A DNA stretch of 64,000 nt from Rhizobium oryzihabitans. Lineage in GTDB: Bacteria > Pseudomonadota > Alphaproteobacteria > Rhizobiales > Rhizobiaceae. The stretch is from contig NZ_CP048635.1 in NCBI RefSeq assembly GCF_010669145.1, forward strand, positions 1,496,501 through 1,560,500. Direction: 5' to 3'. The notes beneath the pieces were generated by a model. The model had not been told where the DNA came from and searched no databases. It was given only the letters and a program-made list of their open reading frames with translations. Below are positions 17,892 through 26,997 of the stretch, piece after piece. Position numbers and translations under genes: made by a program. Position 1 is the first letter of the stretch; the number at the start of each line of letters is the position of its first letter.

Positions 17892-19567
17892 AACGCACGC
17901 TTCCCTCCGTCGCCGTCATTGCCGATGCCCATTTTCATGACACGGCGGCTGATTTCGGTTTCCCCGGCATAGAGATCGGTGGTGAGCGCATCACCATGCG
18001 CAGCTGGTCGGATACGCGCGAATCCACCCGTGTTTTCAACGAAAGCGCCGATGCGCTGCATGCTGCACTCGAAGAAGTGCAGCAGCGGGGCATCCGCCAT
18101 GTGGTGCTGCTTGGTGATTATACCGACGATGGCCAGCGGGCGACATCCGAGACATTGAAGGGCATTCTGGAGCACCATCGCGATGCCCATGGCACCGCCT
18201 TTTATGCTTTGCCCGGCAACCACGATATTTTCGGCCCGCGTGGCCGGCATCATACCAAGGAATTTCTGACGGAGAACGGCAAATGCCTTTCCGTTTCAAG
18301 CGATGCGCGGCGGGCCGGTGATCGGGTCGTGATCAGCGACCGGATGTATTGCGAAGGCTACCCCGTTGGCCTTGGCCCGATGGCGGCTTTCGGATATTTC
18401 CGCCAGCCGGACTATCTGCATTGGGAAACACCGTTCGGGCTTTCCGATGCGGCGGAAGACCGTCTCTACGAGGTGCGCTCGCCCGATGGACGCAATGTCT
18501 ACCGGTTGATGGATGCATCCTATCTGGTTGAGCCGGAGCCGGGTCTCTGGCTGCTCATGATCGACGCCAATATTTTCGAACCGCTCGACGGCACTTTCGA
18601 GACGGGGGAGGAAGCTGCCTTTACCGATAGTACTTCCGGTGGCTGGAACGCGCTTTTGCGCTGCAAACCCTTCATCATCGGCTGGATTGCCGATGTGCGG
18701 GAGCGGGCGCAGGCGCTTGGCAAGACTTTGCTCGGCTTTTCCCACTATCCGGCGCTCGATCCCTTCGATGGCGCAAGCGGTGCCGAGAGCGCGCTGTTCG
18801 GCGAAACCAATGTCGTGCGCCGCACACCACGCAAAGCGGTTGAGGATGCGCTGATCGAGGCCGGGCTTAAAGTTCATTTCAGCGGGCACCTGCATGTGGA
18901 AGGTGCGACCCGGCGCGGGGAGGGCGAAACCTCGCTCACCAATATCGCCGTGCCGTCTCTGGTCGCCTTTCCGCCCGCCTTCAAGATTGTGCATCCCGCG
19001 CAGCACGAGATGTCCGTCGAGACGGTGGAAATGGCCTCCCTGCCGATAAACAGCCGCATTTGCCGGGGGTATGCGCAGGAAACCGCACTGGCCGGTGAGG
19101 ACGAGGACCGGGCGTTTGCGGCGGGCAATTACGGTGATTTCCTGCTTGGCCACAAACGCGCGCTGATCAGGCACCGTTATTTCACCAAGGAGTGGCCAGC
19201 CGGGATCGTGGCGGCGATTGCGGATAAAACCGTATCCGAGGTTATCGGCCTGCTGGGAGAAACGAGCCTTGCCTCGCTTGATGCCGAGCTGTGCTTCGAT
19301 CTGCCGATGTTCGAACTTATTGCCGAATGGTATTGCCTGCGTCAGGGCGCGGGGCTGGCGCTTGCGCATATCGCGCCTCAACGGCTTTCCCTTTACCGGA
19401 TGCTGGCGGATCGTTTTGGCCGTGAGCCCGATCACCACGACGGTTCGGTCAAGAGTTTTATCGAAATCTTCTTCGGTGCCCTCGGGCTGTTTCTAGAGCG
19501 TGCCGAAGGCGGTTCGCGGCATCTGGAACTCCGTCTCACACCACAACGTCAATCCATTGCGGTGTGA
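17885..19567 (+). CDS. Calcineurin-like metallophosphoesterase
   Basis: A 560-residue protein. The dinuclear-metal motifs are all present: VIADAHFHD (Asp14, His16), LLGDYTDDG (Asp78), LPGNHDIFG (Asn112, His113), FSHYP and FSGHLHVEG. No signal peptide is evident, so it should act in the cytoplasm. Roughly the last 180 residues form an extra helical region with no motif I recognise. The family cleaves phosphomonoesters or phosphodiesters. It overlaps the CX5R phosphatase gene, so the two are co-translated. In this context it may process a phosphodiester or polyphosphorylated import substrate; that is inference. Confidence 0.85.
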   Translation: MLKRTLPSVAVIADAHFHDTAADFGFPGIEIGGERITMRSWSDTRESTRVFNESADALHAALEEVQQRGIRHVVLLGDYTDDGQRATSETLKGILEHHRDAHGTAFYALPGNHDIFGPRGRHHTKEFLTENGKCLSVSSDARRAGDRVVISDRMYCEGYPVGLGPMAAFGYFRQPDYLHWETPFGLSDAAEDRLYEVRSPDGRNVYRLMDASYLVEPEPGLWLLMIDANIFEPLDGTFETGEEAAFTDSTSGGWNALLRCKPFIIGWIADVRERAQALGKTLLGFSHYPALDPFDGASGAESALFGETNVVRRTPRKAVEDALIEAGLKVHFSGHLHVEGATRRGEGETSLTNIAVPSLVAFPPAFKIVHPAQHEMSVETVEMASLPINSRICRGYAQETALAGEDEDRAFAAGNYGDFLLGHKRALIRHRYFTKEWPAGIVAAIADKTVSEVIGLLGETSLASLDAELCFDLPMFELIAEWYCLRQGAGLALAHIAPQRLSLYRMLADRFGREPDHHDGSVKSFIEIFFGALGLFLERAEGGSRHLELRLTPQRQSIAV

Positions 19568-19669
19568 TCCGAAGGTTTTTTCGCCGCAATCGACGATGTG
19601 AACGGGGCAGATCGATGGCTCCTCGGGGAAGAGCGGCGGCAGGCAGGACAGGCGAGGTGAGGTGATCTA

Positions 19670-21322
19670 GTGGAATCGGTCGTTGTCAGCATCAATCTGT
19701 TCGGTGCAGTGGCGCTGCTGCTTTTCGGCCTTGGGCAGATCAAGGACGGAATGTCGCGTGCCTTCGGCGCCAAGCTTCGCATCGGGCTTGCCGCCGGTAC
19801 ACGGGGTGGGTTTCGCTCCTTCATCGCCGGCCTCGTGGCGACGATCGCCCTGCAGAGTTCGACAGCCACGGCGCTGATGGTTGCCTCCTTCGTTGAAAAA
19901 GACTTGATCGCACCGGCGATGGCGCAAATCGTGCTGCTCGGCGCAAATGTGGGTACTGCGACGACCGCGTGGATTGTCGCACTCGGTCTTGGCTGGCTGT
20001 CGCCGATGCTGATCCTTGCCGGGGTCGTCCTGTTGCGTGGAAAGTCGGTGCAACGGCAGGGTGCGGGCGCTGCCCTTGCCGGTGTCGGCCTGATGTTGCT
20101 TTCCCTGCATCTTCTTTCTGCGGCGACGGATCCCATCAGGCAGTCGCCGGCGCTTAACCTCTTCATTTCCATGCTCGGCAATGCCTGGCCGGTCGCGTTG
20201 ATCTTTTCCGCGGTGCTGGCCGTGCTGGCATCATCGAGCCTTGCCATCGTCGTCCTCATCCTGTCGCTTGCCGCAAGCGGCGGCATCGAAACAAGCCTCG
20301 TCATCGTGCTGGTGCTCGGTGCCAATCTCGGCGGTGCGGTTCCGCCGGTGCTGGCGACGCTGAAGGCGCCGGTCGCGGCGCGCCGGGTGGCGCTTGGCAA
20401 CCTCATCGTCCGGACTACCGGCTGTGTCGCAGCCCTGCCGCTTGCCGGATACGGCGCGGCACTGCTCGACATGTCGCCTTTCTCGCACGCCAATCTAGCG
20501 GTCGACGCGCATCTTCTCTTTAATCTGGCGGTTGCCGTGATCGCATGGCCGCTATCGCCGCTGCTGCTGCGGGTGACGACCGCACTGCTGCCGGAAAAAG
20601 AGGGAACCGAAACTAGCCGCAGCTATCTCGACAGTCATGATCTGGGGCAGCCGGTTGCGGCTCTTGCCGGCGCAAGCCGCGAGGTCATGCTGGTCGGCGA
20701 TCTGATCGAGCGCATGCTACGTCAGGCAAGTGACGCCATGCACGACAGCGATCTTTCGAAACTCAATGATATCAGCACGCTGGAAGGCCGGGTCGATAGT
20801 ATCCAGCATGCCATCAAGGTCTATGTCTCGAAGGTGGGCCAGGATGGCCAGGATGGATTGTGTCAAAAGGACCAGCGACGCGCGATGGATATCGTCGAAT
20901 ATGCCATCAATCTCGAACATATCGGCGATATCATCGAGAAGGGTATACGCCCGGAAATCGTCAAGAAGATCAATCTTGGTCTGAGATTTTCCGATGACGG
21001 CAAAAGCGAGCTGGAGCGCCTTTTCTCCATCACGCTCGACAATATCCGCATGGCGCAATCGGTTTTCGCCACCCGCAATGCCGACCTTGCCCGCCGGCTG
21101 GTGGAGGTGAAGGAAGATGTGCGCCGGCTGGAAAAACAGTCATCGGAGCGCCATCTCCAGCGCCTGCGCGATGGCCGGGCCGACAGCATCCAGACAAGCT
21201 CCGTGCATCTCGACATGCTGCGCGATCTGAAACGCATCAACGCCCATATCGCCGCCGTCGCCCATCCTATTCTCGATGAAAGCGGTCTCCTGATCGAAAG
21301 CCGGATCAAGCAGGCGGGTTAG
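19670..21322 (+). CDS. Na/Pi cotransporter family protein with PhoU-like tail (YjbB/NptA type)
   Basis: A 550-residue membrane protein starting at GTG 19670 after a GAGGTG site. The first 310 residues hold about eight hydrophobic segments with the signature IALQSSTATALMVASF (about 59-74) and its partner repeat near residue 185. The last 230 residues are a helical PhoU-like domain. E. coli YjbB, of the same design, exports phosphate when it is in excess. Here it follows three phosphatase genes, which fits disposal of phosphate released from imported phosphoesters. Direction of transport is inference. Its stop overlaps the convergent lacI stop. Confidence 0.85.
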   Translation: MESVVVSINLFGAVALLLFGLGQIKDGMSRAFGAKLRIGLAAGTRGGFRSFIAGLVATIALQSSTATALMVASFVEKDLIAPAMAQIVLLGANVGTATTAWIVALGLGWLSPMLILAGVVLLRGKSVQRQGAGAALAGVGLMLLSLHLLSAATDPIRQSPALNLFISMLGNAWPVALIFSAVLAVLASSSLAIVVLILSLAASGGIETSLVIVLVLGANLGGAVPPVLATLKAPVAARRVALGNLIVRTTGCVAALPLAGYGAALLDMSPFSHANLAVDAHLLFNLAVAVIAWPLSPLLLRVTTALLPEKEGTETSRSYLDSHDLGQPVAALAGASREVMLVGDLIERMLRQASDAMHDSDLSKLNDISTLEGRVDSIQHAIKVYVSKVGQDGQDGLCQKDQRRAMDIVEYAINLEHIGDIIEKGIRPEIVKKINLGLRFSDDGKSELERLFSITLDNIRMAQSVFATRNADLARRLVEVKEDVRRLEKQSSERHLQRLRDGRADSIQTSSVHLDMLRDLKRINAHIAAVAHPILDESGLLIESRIKQAG

Positions 21323-22305
21323 CGCGCGGTGATCCGCTCGACCATCTCAACGGGCACGACCTGAAGCCGGGTCTCGGGCTCGTCGCTGTCAAGCGCGGTC
21401 AGGACCTTCTCTGTCAGCGCGTCGAAGGATTGGGCAACGGTCGTCAGCTGATAGCTTTTCCAGCCCGCCTGCGGAATGTCGTCGAAACCGACGATCGACA
21501 CGTCTTCCGGCACCCGGCGGCCCATTTCCAGCCGGGCTGCATCCATGAAACCGAGAGCAAGCAGATCGGTCACGCAGAAGGCGCCGTCTATTGTCTTGTC
21601 CTTCAGCAATTCGCAACCGGCCTGATAACCGCTGTCATAACTTGTCGGCCCGCCCGACCATGGAACGACTTCGATGCCCTCAATTGTCATGCGCTGGGTA
21701 AAGGCGGCCGCGCGGCGCAACTGTGCCGGTGTCTGGCTGCCGCTGGAAACGACCGCGACCTTCCTGCATTTTGCCGCCACAAGCCGCATGGCGGCGAGAT
21801 CGGCGCCGTGGGAATCATCGCTCAGCACCATGTTGGTATCGGTGCGGTCGAGGCGCTGGTTGATGAGGATGAGACGCACGCCATTGGCGATGCATTCGTC
21901 GACGATAGAAGCGGGCGGCTCACCGGAGAGAACGACGATGGCCTGGGCGCGAAACTCGAAAAGCAGCTCGATCAGCGGCGCGATATCCTTGCGTGCATCG
22001 GCCGCGTTCAGCAGCAGGCATTGCAAACCGCGACGCAGAAGGCCGATGCTGAGAAGATCGAGCTGTTTTGAAATAAACGGCGAGCTGAGATTGGCGCCGA
22101 CTACCCCGATGAGATTGGAGCGGTCATTGTTGAGGCCCTGGGCCAGACGGTTGACGCGGTAGCCAAGTTCATGCGCGGCTTTCAGCACCTTGCGCCGGAC
22201 GGCCTTCGATACGCTGCCGCCGGGGGTGAATGTGCGCGACACGGCGGAGCGCGAGACACCAGCCTTTTTCGCAACCTCTTCGGCCGTCACGAACCCTCTC
22301 GCCAT
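21319..22305 (-). CDS. LacI-family transcriptional regulator of the organophosphate locus
   Basis: A 328-residue regulator. The N-terminal helix-turn-helix is VTAEEVAKKAGVSRSAVSRT (6-25) with the hinge helix near RLAQGLNNDRS, followed by a periplasmic-binding-protein-like sensor (LIGVVGANLSSPF, IVGFDDIPQAGW). It is transcribed away from the permease operon across a 518-base gap and ends against the Na/Pi transporter gene, so it is embedded between both halves of the locus. Related 14-bp palindromes with a central CG, suited to LacI proteins, occur at 16334-16364 and 22548-22561. The effector is probably the imported compound or its dephosphorylated product. Confidence 0.88.
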   Translation of the reverse strand: MARGFVTAEEVAKKAGVSRSAVSRTFTPGGSVSKAVRRKVLKAAHELGYRVNRLAQGLNNDRSNLIGVVGANLSSPFISKQLDLLSIGLLRRGLQCLLLNAADARKDIAPLIELLFEFRAQAIVVLSGEPPASIVDECIANGVRLILINQRLDRTDTNMVLSDDSHGADLAAMRLVAAKCRKVAVVSSGSQTPAQLRRAAAFTQRMTIEGIEVVPWSGGPTSYDSGYQAGCELLKDKTIDGAFCVTDLLALGFMDAARLEMGRRVPEDVSIVGFDDIPQAGWKSYQLTTVAQSFDALTEKVLTALDSDEPETRLQVVPVEMVERITAR

Positions 22306-22823
22306 TCAACTCCCCCGTTGCCAAACCGTATGTCTGATAACACAGGCTATAGGGCATCGACCATTCCAATCGAAATATTTCAGATGCGAAGCGCTCCTGC
22401 TCAGGCAGGGGCGATGCTCGCTTTCTCCTGCAAATATATCGTCCTTTCCATTTCCATTCCGTGGGAAAAGACGATTGTGCGCCAGCCGATATAAAAATAT
22501 GCAAAACTTGATAAACAAAACCGTTTAAAAACAAAGATATAAATCAATGATCGCGTGTGCATTTTTTCGTTGACAAAATATCGTTTAGGATGGATCATGC
22601 ATTCCAAGGTCAAGCATTATATGGAATTTTTATTCTACGTTTTGCTTGCCGGCGATGTTTCCGGGAGGAGCTGGATCATCGTTGCTTGCGGGCCGGACGC
22701 CCGCTGCTGAAGCATTGACACATTGCTCATGTTCGACGCACGCGCCGCCTGTATCGCAGGTTGCGCGCAGGCAGATGCTTGCCCGCGTGTCGGAGCAATG
22801 TTGCGGCCATATGGGGAGGAATA
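22306..22823 (+). promoter_or_regulatory. Divergent regulatory region: lacI and the AfuBC-like operon
   Basis: A 518-base gap with a marked AT-rich core (about 22485-22640). Visible elements: an operator-like TGATCGCGTGTGCA (22548-22561) matching the site at 16351-16364 in 12 of 14 positions, then a -35 TTGACA (22570-22575) with a weak -10 GATCAT at 22593-22598. A GGGGAGGA ribosome-binding site precedes the permease ATG at 22824. The transcript leader would be about 200 bases and I see no riboswitch fold that I recognise. I find no protein-coding frame with a plausible start in it. Confidence 0.55.
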
Positions 22824-24677
22824 ATGGCTCTTTTAAGCGAATCAACGAAGGCGGAGGCACTGGGGCGTCCCCCGGCGACCGCGCCTTCGGCATGGCAGGC
22901 CTGGCGATATCGCGTCAAGGTCGCGCTCAGGGAGCCGACGACGCTCATCGGCGTGCTGACGGCGTTGCTTTTCACCTATCTGATCGTCGTTCCGATCATC
23001 TCGATTGTGCTCGATGCCGTCCGGGTCCAGTTCGGCCACGAACGGCGTCTCGGCAAGGATGTCGGTGACCTCACGCTTTATTATCTCGACAGGGCGTTCT
23101 TCTCGCCCGTCGCAACGGATCTTTTCTGGCATCCGCTCTTCAACACACTCACCGTTGCTTTGGGGGCGATTGCGCTTTCACTGGTTATCGGCACGGTGCT
23201 TGCCTGGCTTATCAGCCGCACGGACATGTTCGGTCGCCGCTGGTTCGCGACCGCGCTGATCGTACCCTATATGCTGCCCGCCTGGACCTTCGCTCTCGCC
23301 TGGACGACGCTGTTCAAGAACCGCACCGTCGGTGGCCAGCCGGGCTGGTTCGAGGCGATGGGCCTGACGCCGCCGGACTGGGTGGCCTATGGGCGCTTCC
23401 CGATCACCATCATCCTTGCCCTGCATTACACACCCTTCGTCATCCTGCTGTTCGGCTCGGCGCTGCGCCGTTTCGACTCTCAGCTGGAGGATTCGGCCCG
23501 CATTCTCGGCGCCCATCGGTATCAGGTGGCTTTGCAGGTCATCCTGCCGCTGATGCGCCCGGCGCTGCTCTCTTCCATGGTGCTGATCTTTGCAAAGTGC
23601 CTCGGTGAATTCGGCGTACCCTATGTTCTCGGCCTTCCCGTGAAGTTCGAGGTGCTGTCTACCTCGCTGTTCCGCAGCATTGCCTCGCGCCAGACCGGTG
23701 TTGCCGGTGTCGTTGCGGCCTCGATCATGCTCATCGGCATCATCACGCTGATGATCGACGCCCGCCTCGTTCGCGAAGCCCGGCGTTTCGTGACGATCGG
23801 CTCCAAGGGTTCCATGAACCGGCAAAGCCGTCTCGGCAGAATGCGTCTTCCGGCAACGGGCTTTGCGGCGGCTGTCTTCATTCTCAGCGTCGGCCTGCCT
23901 TTGCTTACACTCGCCCTCTCGACCGTCATGAAGATGCCGGCCAAATTCACGTTCGACAATTTCACGCTCGATTACTGGATTGGTAGCAATCTCAACACGG
24001 TGGCCTTGCAGACCGGCGTTCTTCTGAGCCCCGATCTCTGGGCGGCGGCGAAAAACACGATGATGATCGTCGGCCTTGCCTCGCTCACATCGGGTGTCCT
24101 CGGCCTGCTGGTCGGTTATGTCGTCATCCGTACGCCGGTGCGGGCGCTCTCGGTCTATCTGCGTCAGGTCACGTTCCTGCCCTATCTCGTGCCCGGCATC
24201 GCCTTTGCTGCCGCCTATCTCTCGCTGTTTGCGGTTCCGCGCGGGCCGATGCCGGCACTCTACGGCACGGTGACGATCCTTATCCTCGCACTGATTGCCG
24301 ACCAGATGCCCTATGCCTCGCGTGCCGGCATTTCGGCCATGACACAGCTTGGAAAGGACCCGGAGGAGGCGGCGCAGATTGCCGGTGCCGGCTGGTTCCG
24401 CCGCATGATCTCGATCGTCATTCCGATCCAGAAGGGATCGCTGGTGACGGGGGTTCTCCTGCCCTTCATCTCGGGCATCAAGGGCCTGAGCCTGTTCGTG
24501 ATCCTCGCCGTGCCGAGCACGGATGTCCTGACCACCTATTCGCTGCGACTGGTCGATTACCACTATACACAGGCCGCCAACGCCGTGGTGCTGATCATCG
24601 CCGGCATTGCCTATTTCGGTACCCTGTTGGCCCAGAAGCTGACCCGCACAAATCTTGCAGAAGGACTTGGAAGCTGA
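22824..24677 (+). CDS. ABC transporter permease, fused two-domain FbpB/AfuB type
   Basis: A 617-residue inner-membrane protein made of two permease domains (about 20-320 and 340-610), each with about six segments and an EAA loop: LEDSARILGAHRYQVALQVI in the first and DPEEAAQIAGAGWFRRMISI in the second. This tandem design is typical of the ferric-type/AfuB permeases. ATG 22824 follows GGGGAGGA. Its stop overlaps the ATPase start. Actinobacillus AfuABC of this class was shown to carry hexose phosphates, not iron, and the many phosphatase genes around point the same way. Substrate is not proven. Confidence 0.9.
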   Translation: MALLSESTKAEALGRPPATAPSAWQAWRYRVKVALREPTTLIGVLTALLFTYLIVVPIISIVLDAVRVQFGHERRLGKDVGDLTLYYLDRAFFSPVATDLFWHPLFNTLTVALGAIALSLVIGTVLAWLISRTDMFGRRWFATALIVPYMLPAWTFALAWTTLFKNRTVGGQPGWFEAMGLTPPDWVAYGRFPITIILALHYTPFVILLFGSALRRFDSQLEDSARILGAHRYQVALQVILPLMRPALLSSMVLIFAKCLGEFGVPYVLGLPVKFEVLSTSLFRSIASRQTGVAGVVAASIMLIGIITLMIDARLVREARRFVTIGSKGSMNRQSRLGRMRLPATGFAAAVFILSVGLPLLTLALSTVMKMPAKFTFDNFTLDYWIGSNLNTVALQTGVLLSPDLWAAAKNTMMIVGLASLTSGVLGLLVGYVVIRTPVRALSVYLRQVTFLPYLVPGIAFAAAYLSLFAVPRGPMPALYGTVTILILALIADQMPYASRAGISAMTQLGKDPEEAAQIAGAGWFRRMISIVIPIQKGSLVTGVLLPFISGIKGLSLFVILAVPSTDVLTTYSLRLVDYHYTQAANAVVLIIAGIAYFGTLLAQKLTRTNLAEGLGS

Positions 24678-25810
24678 TGCCTACCATCAACCTGCGCGGG
24701 GCGCAGAAGAACTACGGCGTGAATTCCGCAAATGCGGTTTCCGATCTCGATCTCGAAATCCGCGACGGCGAATTCATGTGCCTGCTCGGCCCTTCCGGCT
24801 GCGGCAAGACCACGACGCTGCGCATGATCGCGGGTCTTGAAAACCTCTCCGGCGGTGAAATCCGTGTCGGCGACAGGGTGATAGACTCTGTCAACGACGG
24901 CATCTTCGTGCCGCCGGAAAAGCGCGAAATGGGACTTGTCTTCCAGAGCTACGCGCTCTGGCCGCATCTGACCATCGAACGCAACACGGATTTCGGCCTG
25001 CGTCTGCGCAAGCTGCCGAAAGCCGAGCGGGAGGCGCGCGTCGAGCGCGTCATGCAGGCGCTCGACATCGCCAAGTATCGCGACCGTTATCCCTCGCAGC
25101 TTTCCGGCGGGCAGCAGCAGCGTGTGGCGCTTGCCCGCATGCTTGCCGTCAATCCGGGTGTGCTGCTTCTGGATGAGCCGCTGTCCAACCTCGATGCCCG
25201 GCTTCGGCTGGAAATGCGCGCCGAGCTGAAGCGGCTGCACAAGGAGTTCAAGACCACCATCGTTTTCGTGACGCATGACCAGTGGGAGGCCATGACGCTT
25301 GCCACGACCATCGCCGTCATGAACGAGGGCACGCTGCAGCAGATGGGCACGCCGAACGATATTTACGACCGCCCGGCCAACCGCTTCGTCGCCGAATTTG
25401 TCGGCAGTCCGCCGATCAATATCCTGACCTTCGGCCAGCCCGGCGTGTCCGATATCGCCGACAATGCGGAGGTCTATTTCACAACGCGTTATCCGCAACT
25501 GCGCGGCATTGCCTCGGTCGGCATGCGGCCGGAGGCGATGGGTTATGCGGCAAGGCGGGAGGATGTGCCACAGGGCAGCTTCTTTGGAGAAATGACGGTG
25601 ACGGGCGTGCTTCCCACAGGTGGCAGCTGGATTCTCGAATTGAGGAGCGAGAACCACACGCTGTTCCTGACCACCCATGCCCTGCCGCGCATCGACAGCG
25701 GCGACCGCGTGTTTTTCCACGTGCCGCCGGAGGCCCTGCATGTCTTCGACGCCAAGGGGCAGCGGATCACCGAGGCGGATACGGTGCTGAGGAGCAGTTC
25801 CTACAACTGA
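24677..25810 (+). CDS. ABC transporter ATP-binding protein (AfuC/UgpC-like)
   Basis: A 377-residue ATPase. Walker A is GPSGCGKTTTLRMIAG, the signature LSGGQQQRVALARML and Walker B LLLDEPLSNLDARLR; the switch His is in VTHDQWEA. About 130 C-terminal residues form a TOBE/regulatory domain like those of CUT1 and phosphonate/ferric-type ATPases. ATG 24677 shares its A with the permease stop. It energises the fused permease. Operon order is permease, ATPase, then three binding proteins. Confidence 0.9.
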   Translation: MPTINLRGAQKNYGVNSANAVSDLDLEIRDGEFMCLLGPSGCGKTTTLRMIAGLENLSGGEIRVGDRVIDSVNDGIFVPPEKREMGLVFQSYALWPHLTIERNTDFGLRLRKLPKAEREARVERVMQALDIAKYRDRYPSQLSGGQQQRVALARMLAVNPGVLLLDEPLSNLDARLRLEMRAELKRLHKEFKTTIVFVTHDQWEAMTLATTIAVMNEGTLQQMGTPNDIYDRPANRFVAEFVGSPPINILTFGQPGVSDIADNAEVYFTTRYPQLRGIASVGMRPEAMGYAARREDVPQGSFFGEMTVTGVLPTGGSWILELRSENHTLFLTTHALPRIDSGDRVFFHVPPEALHVFDAKGQRITEADTVLRSSSYN

Positions 25811-25854
25811 AAACGACGAAAAAACTGACAATCGCTTGCTGAAGGAGGAGCAGT

Positions 25855-26982
25855 ATGAAGCGGAAAATGACGGGCGGCCTTTGCCGTCTCCTATGTGCAA
25901 CGGCAATTGCCGCAACGCTTGGCGGCGTGGCGAAGGCGGGGGAGCCTTTCGACCTCAATGCCCTGATCGAGGCTGCCAAAAAGGAAAAGCCGATCACCGT
26001 CTATGACAGCACGGGCAAGATCGTGGAAATGGCGAAGAATTTCGCCGCCAAATATGGCGTTGGCGCGGAGGGCGCGAAGGTAAAGGCGTCCGCTCAGCTG
26101 GAAATGGTCATTCGCGAGGCGCGGGCCAACAATATTCAGGGTGACGTTTCGATCATCAGCGATGCTCCGGCGGCGATGGCACAGCTTATTCCAATGGGCT
26201 TTGTCGAAAGCTGGCTGCCGCCGGATCTCGCCGGCAATATTCCGCCGGAATATCAGGATCCGCTTACCGTCGTCACCAGCGCCAATGTCTGGGCTTACAA
26301 TACCGAGCTTTTCGACAAATGCCCGGTTTCCAACATCTGGGAACTGACCGACCCGAAGTGGAAGGGCAAGGTGGCGATGCAGGATCCGCTCGGCAAGGCC
26401 TCCTATGTCGACTGGTTCAACCAGATGGCAGCGCATGGCGATGGCGAGGTGAAGGCCGCCTATAAGGCGCTTTACGGCAAGGAGCTGGAGACCGCAGAGG
26501 CAAGTGCGACGGCGGCCTGGGTGAAGGCGCTGGCCGCCAACGCGCCGCTTCTGACCGATGCCGATGCGGCGGCGGCCGAGGCCGTTGGTACGCCCGGCCA
26601 GAAGGAGCCATTCATGGGCCTCATCAGCTCGGCGAAGTTCCGCGACAATGCCGACAAGGGTATGAAACTCGGCCTCTGCAAGGAGCTGAAGCCGTGGATC
26701 GGCTGGCTTTATCCGGGCGTCGGCCTGATCACCAAGGGCACCAATAGCCCGAATGCGGCAAAGCTCTTCATTCACTATGTCATGACCGCGGAAGGCATCG
26801 CGCCACAGGCGATCGACGGCAAGATGTCCACCAATAAAGACGTGAAACTGCCCGCCGACGAGCCTTCCGGCATTGGCGCCGTGCTTGATCGCGTTCTGCC
26901 CTACAGCATGGCCACCAGCCTTGAAGACTGGGATGCACGCGAAACCTGGCAGGACTTCTGGCGCGTGAACTACAAAAAATAA
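25855..26982 (+). CDS. ABC substrate-binding protein 1 of three tandem paralogues (AfuA/FbpA-like fold)
   Basis: A 375-residue exported protein; ATG 25855 follows GGAGGAG and gives a signal peptide ending near AKAGE. The mature part starts FDLNALIEAAKKEKPITVYD and has a DSTGK ligand-loop-like motif. Two cysteines (FDKCPVSNIW and LGLCKELKPW) are conserved in all three copies and could form a disulphide. The paired tyrosines that bind iron in FbpA are absent. The C-terminus QDFWRVNYKK is shared with copy 2 and nearly so with copy 3. It would deliver substrate to the fused permease. I infer a sugar- or polyol-phosphate ligand from the surrounding phosphatases. Confidence 0.85.
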   Translation: MKRKMTGGLCRLLCATAIAATLGGVAKAGEPFDLNALIEAAKKEKPITVYDSTGKIVEMAKNFAAKYGVGAEGAKVKASAQLEMVIREARANNIQGDVSIISDAPAAMAQLIPMGFVESWLPPDLAGNIPPEYQDPLTVVTSANVWAYNTELFDKCPVSNIWELTDPKWKGKVAMQDPLGKASYVDWFNQMAAHGDGEVKAAYKALYGKELETAEASATAAWVKALAANAPLLTDADAAAAEAVGTPGQKEPFMGLISSAKFRDNADKGMKLGLCKELKPWIGWLYPGVGLITKGTNSPNAAKLFIHYVMTAEGIAPQAIDGKMSTNKDVKLPADEPSGIGAVLDRVLPYSMATSLEDWDARETWQDFWRVNYKK

Positions 26983-26997
26983 CGGGGGAACGACGCA

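Noticed and set aside
16174..22823. PhoB (Pho box) control of the organophosphate locus
   Set aside because: No tandem CTGTCAT-like direct repeats are visible upstream of either operon; palindromic LacI-type sites are.
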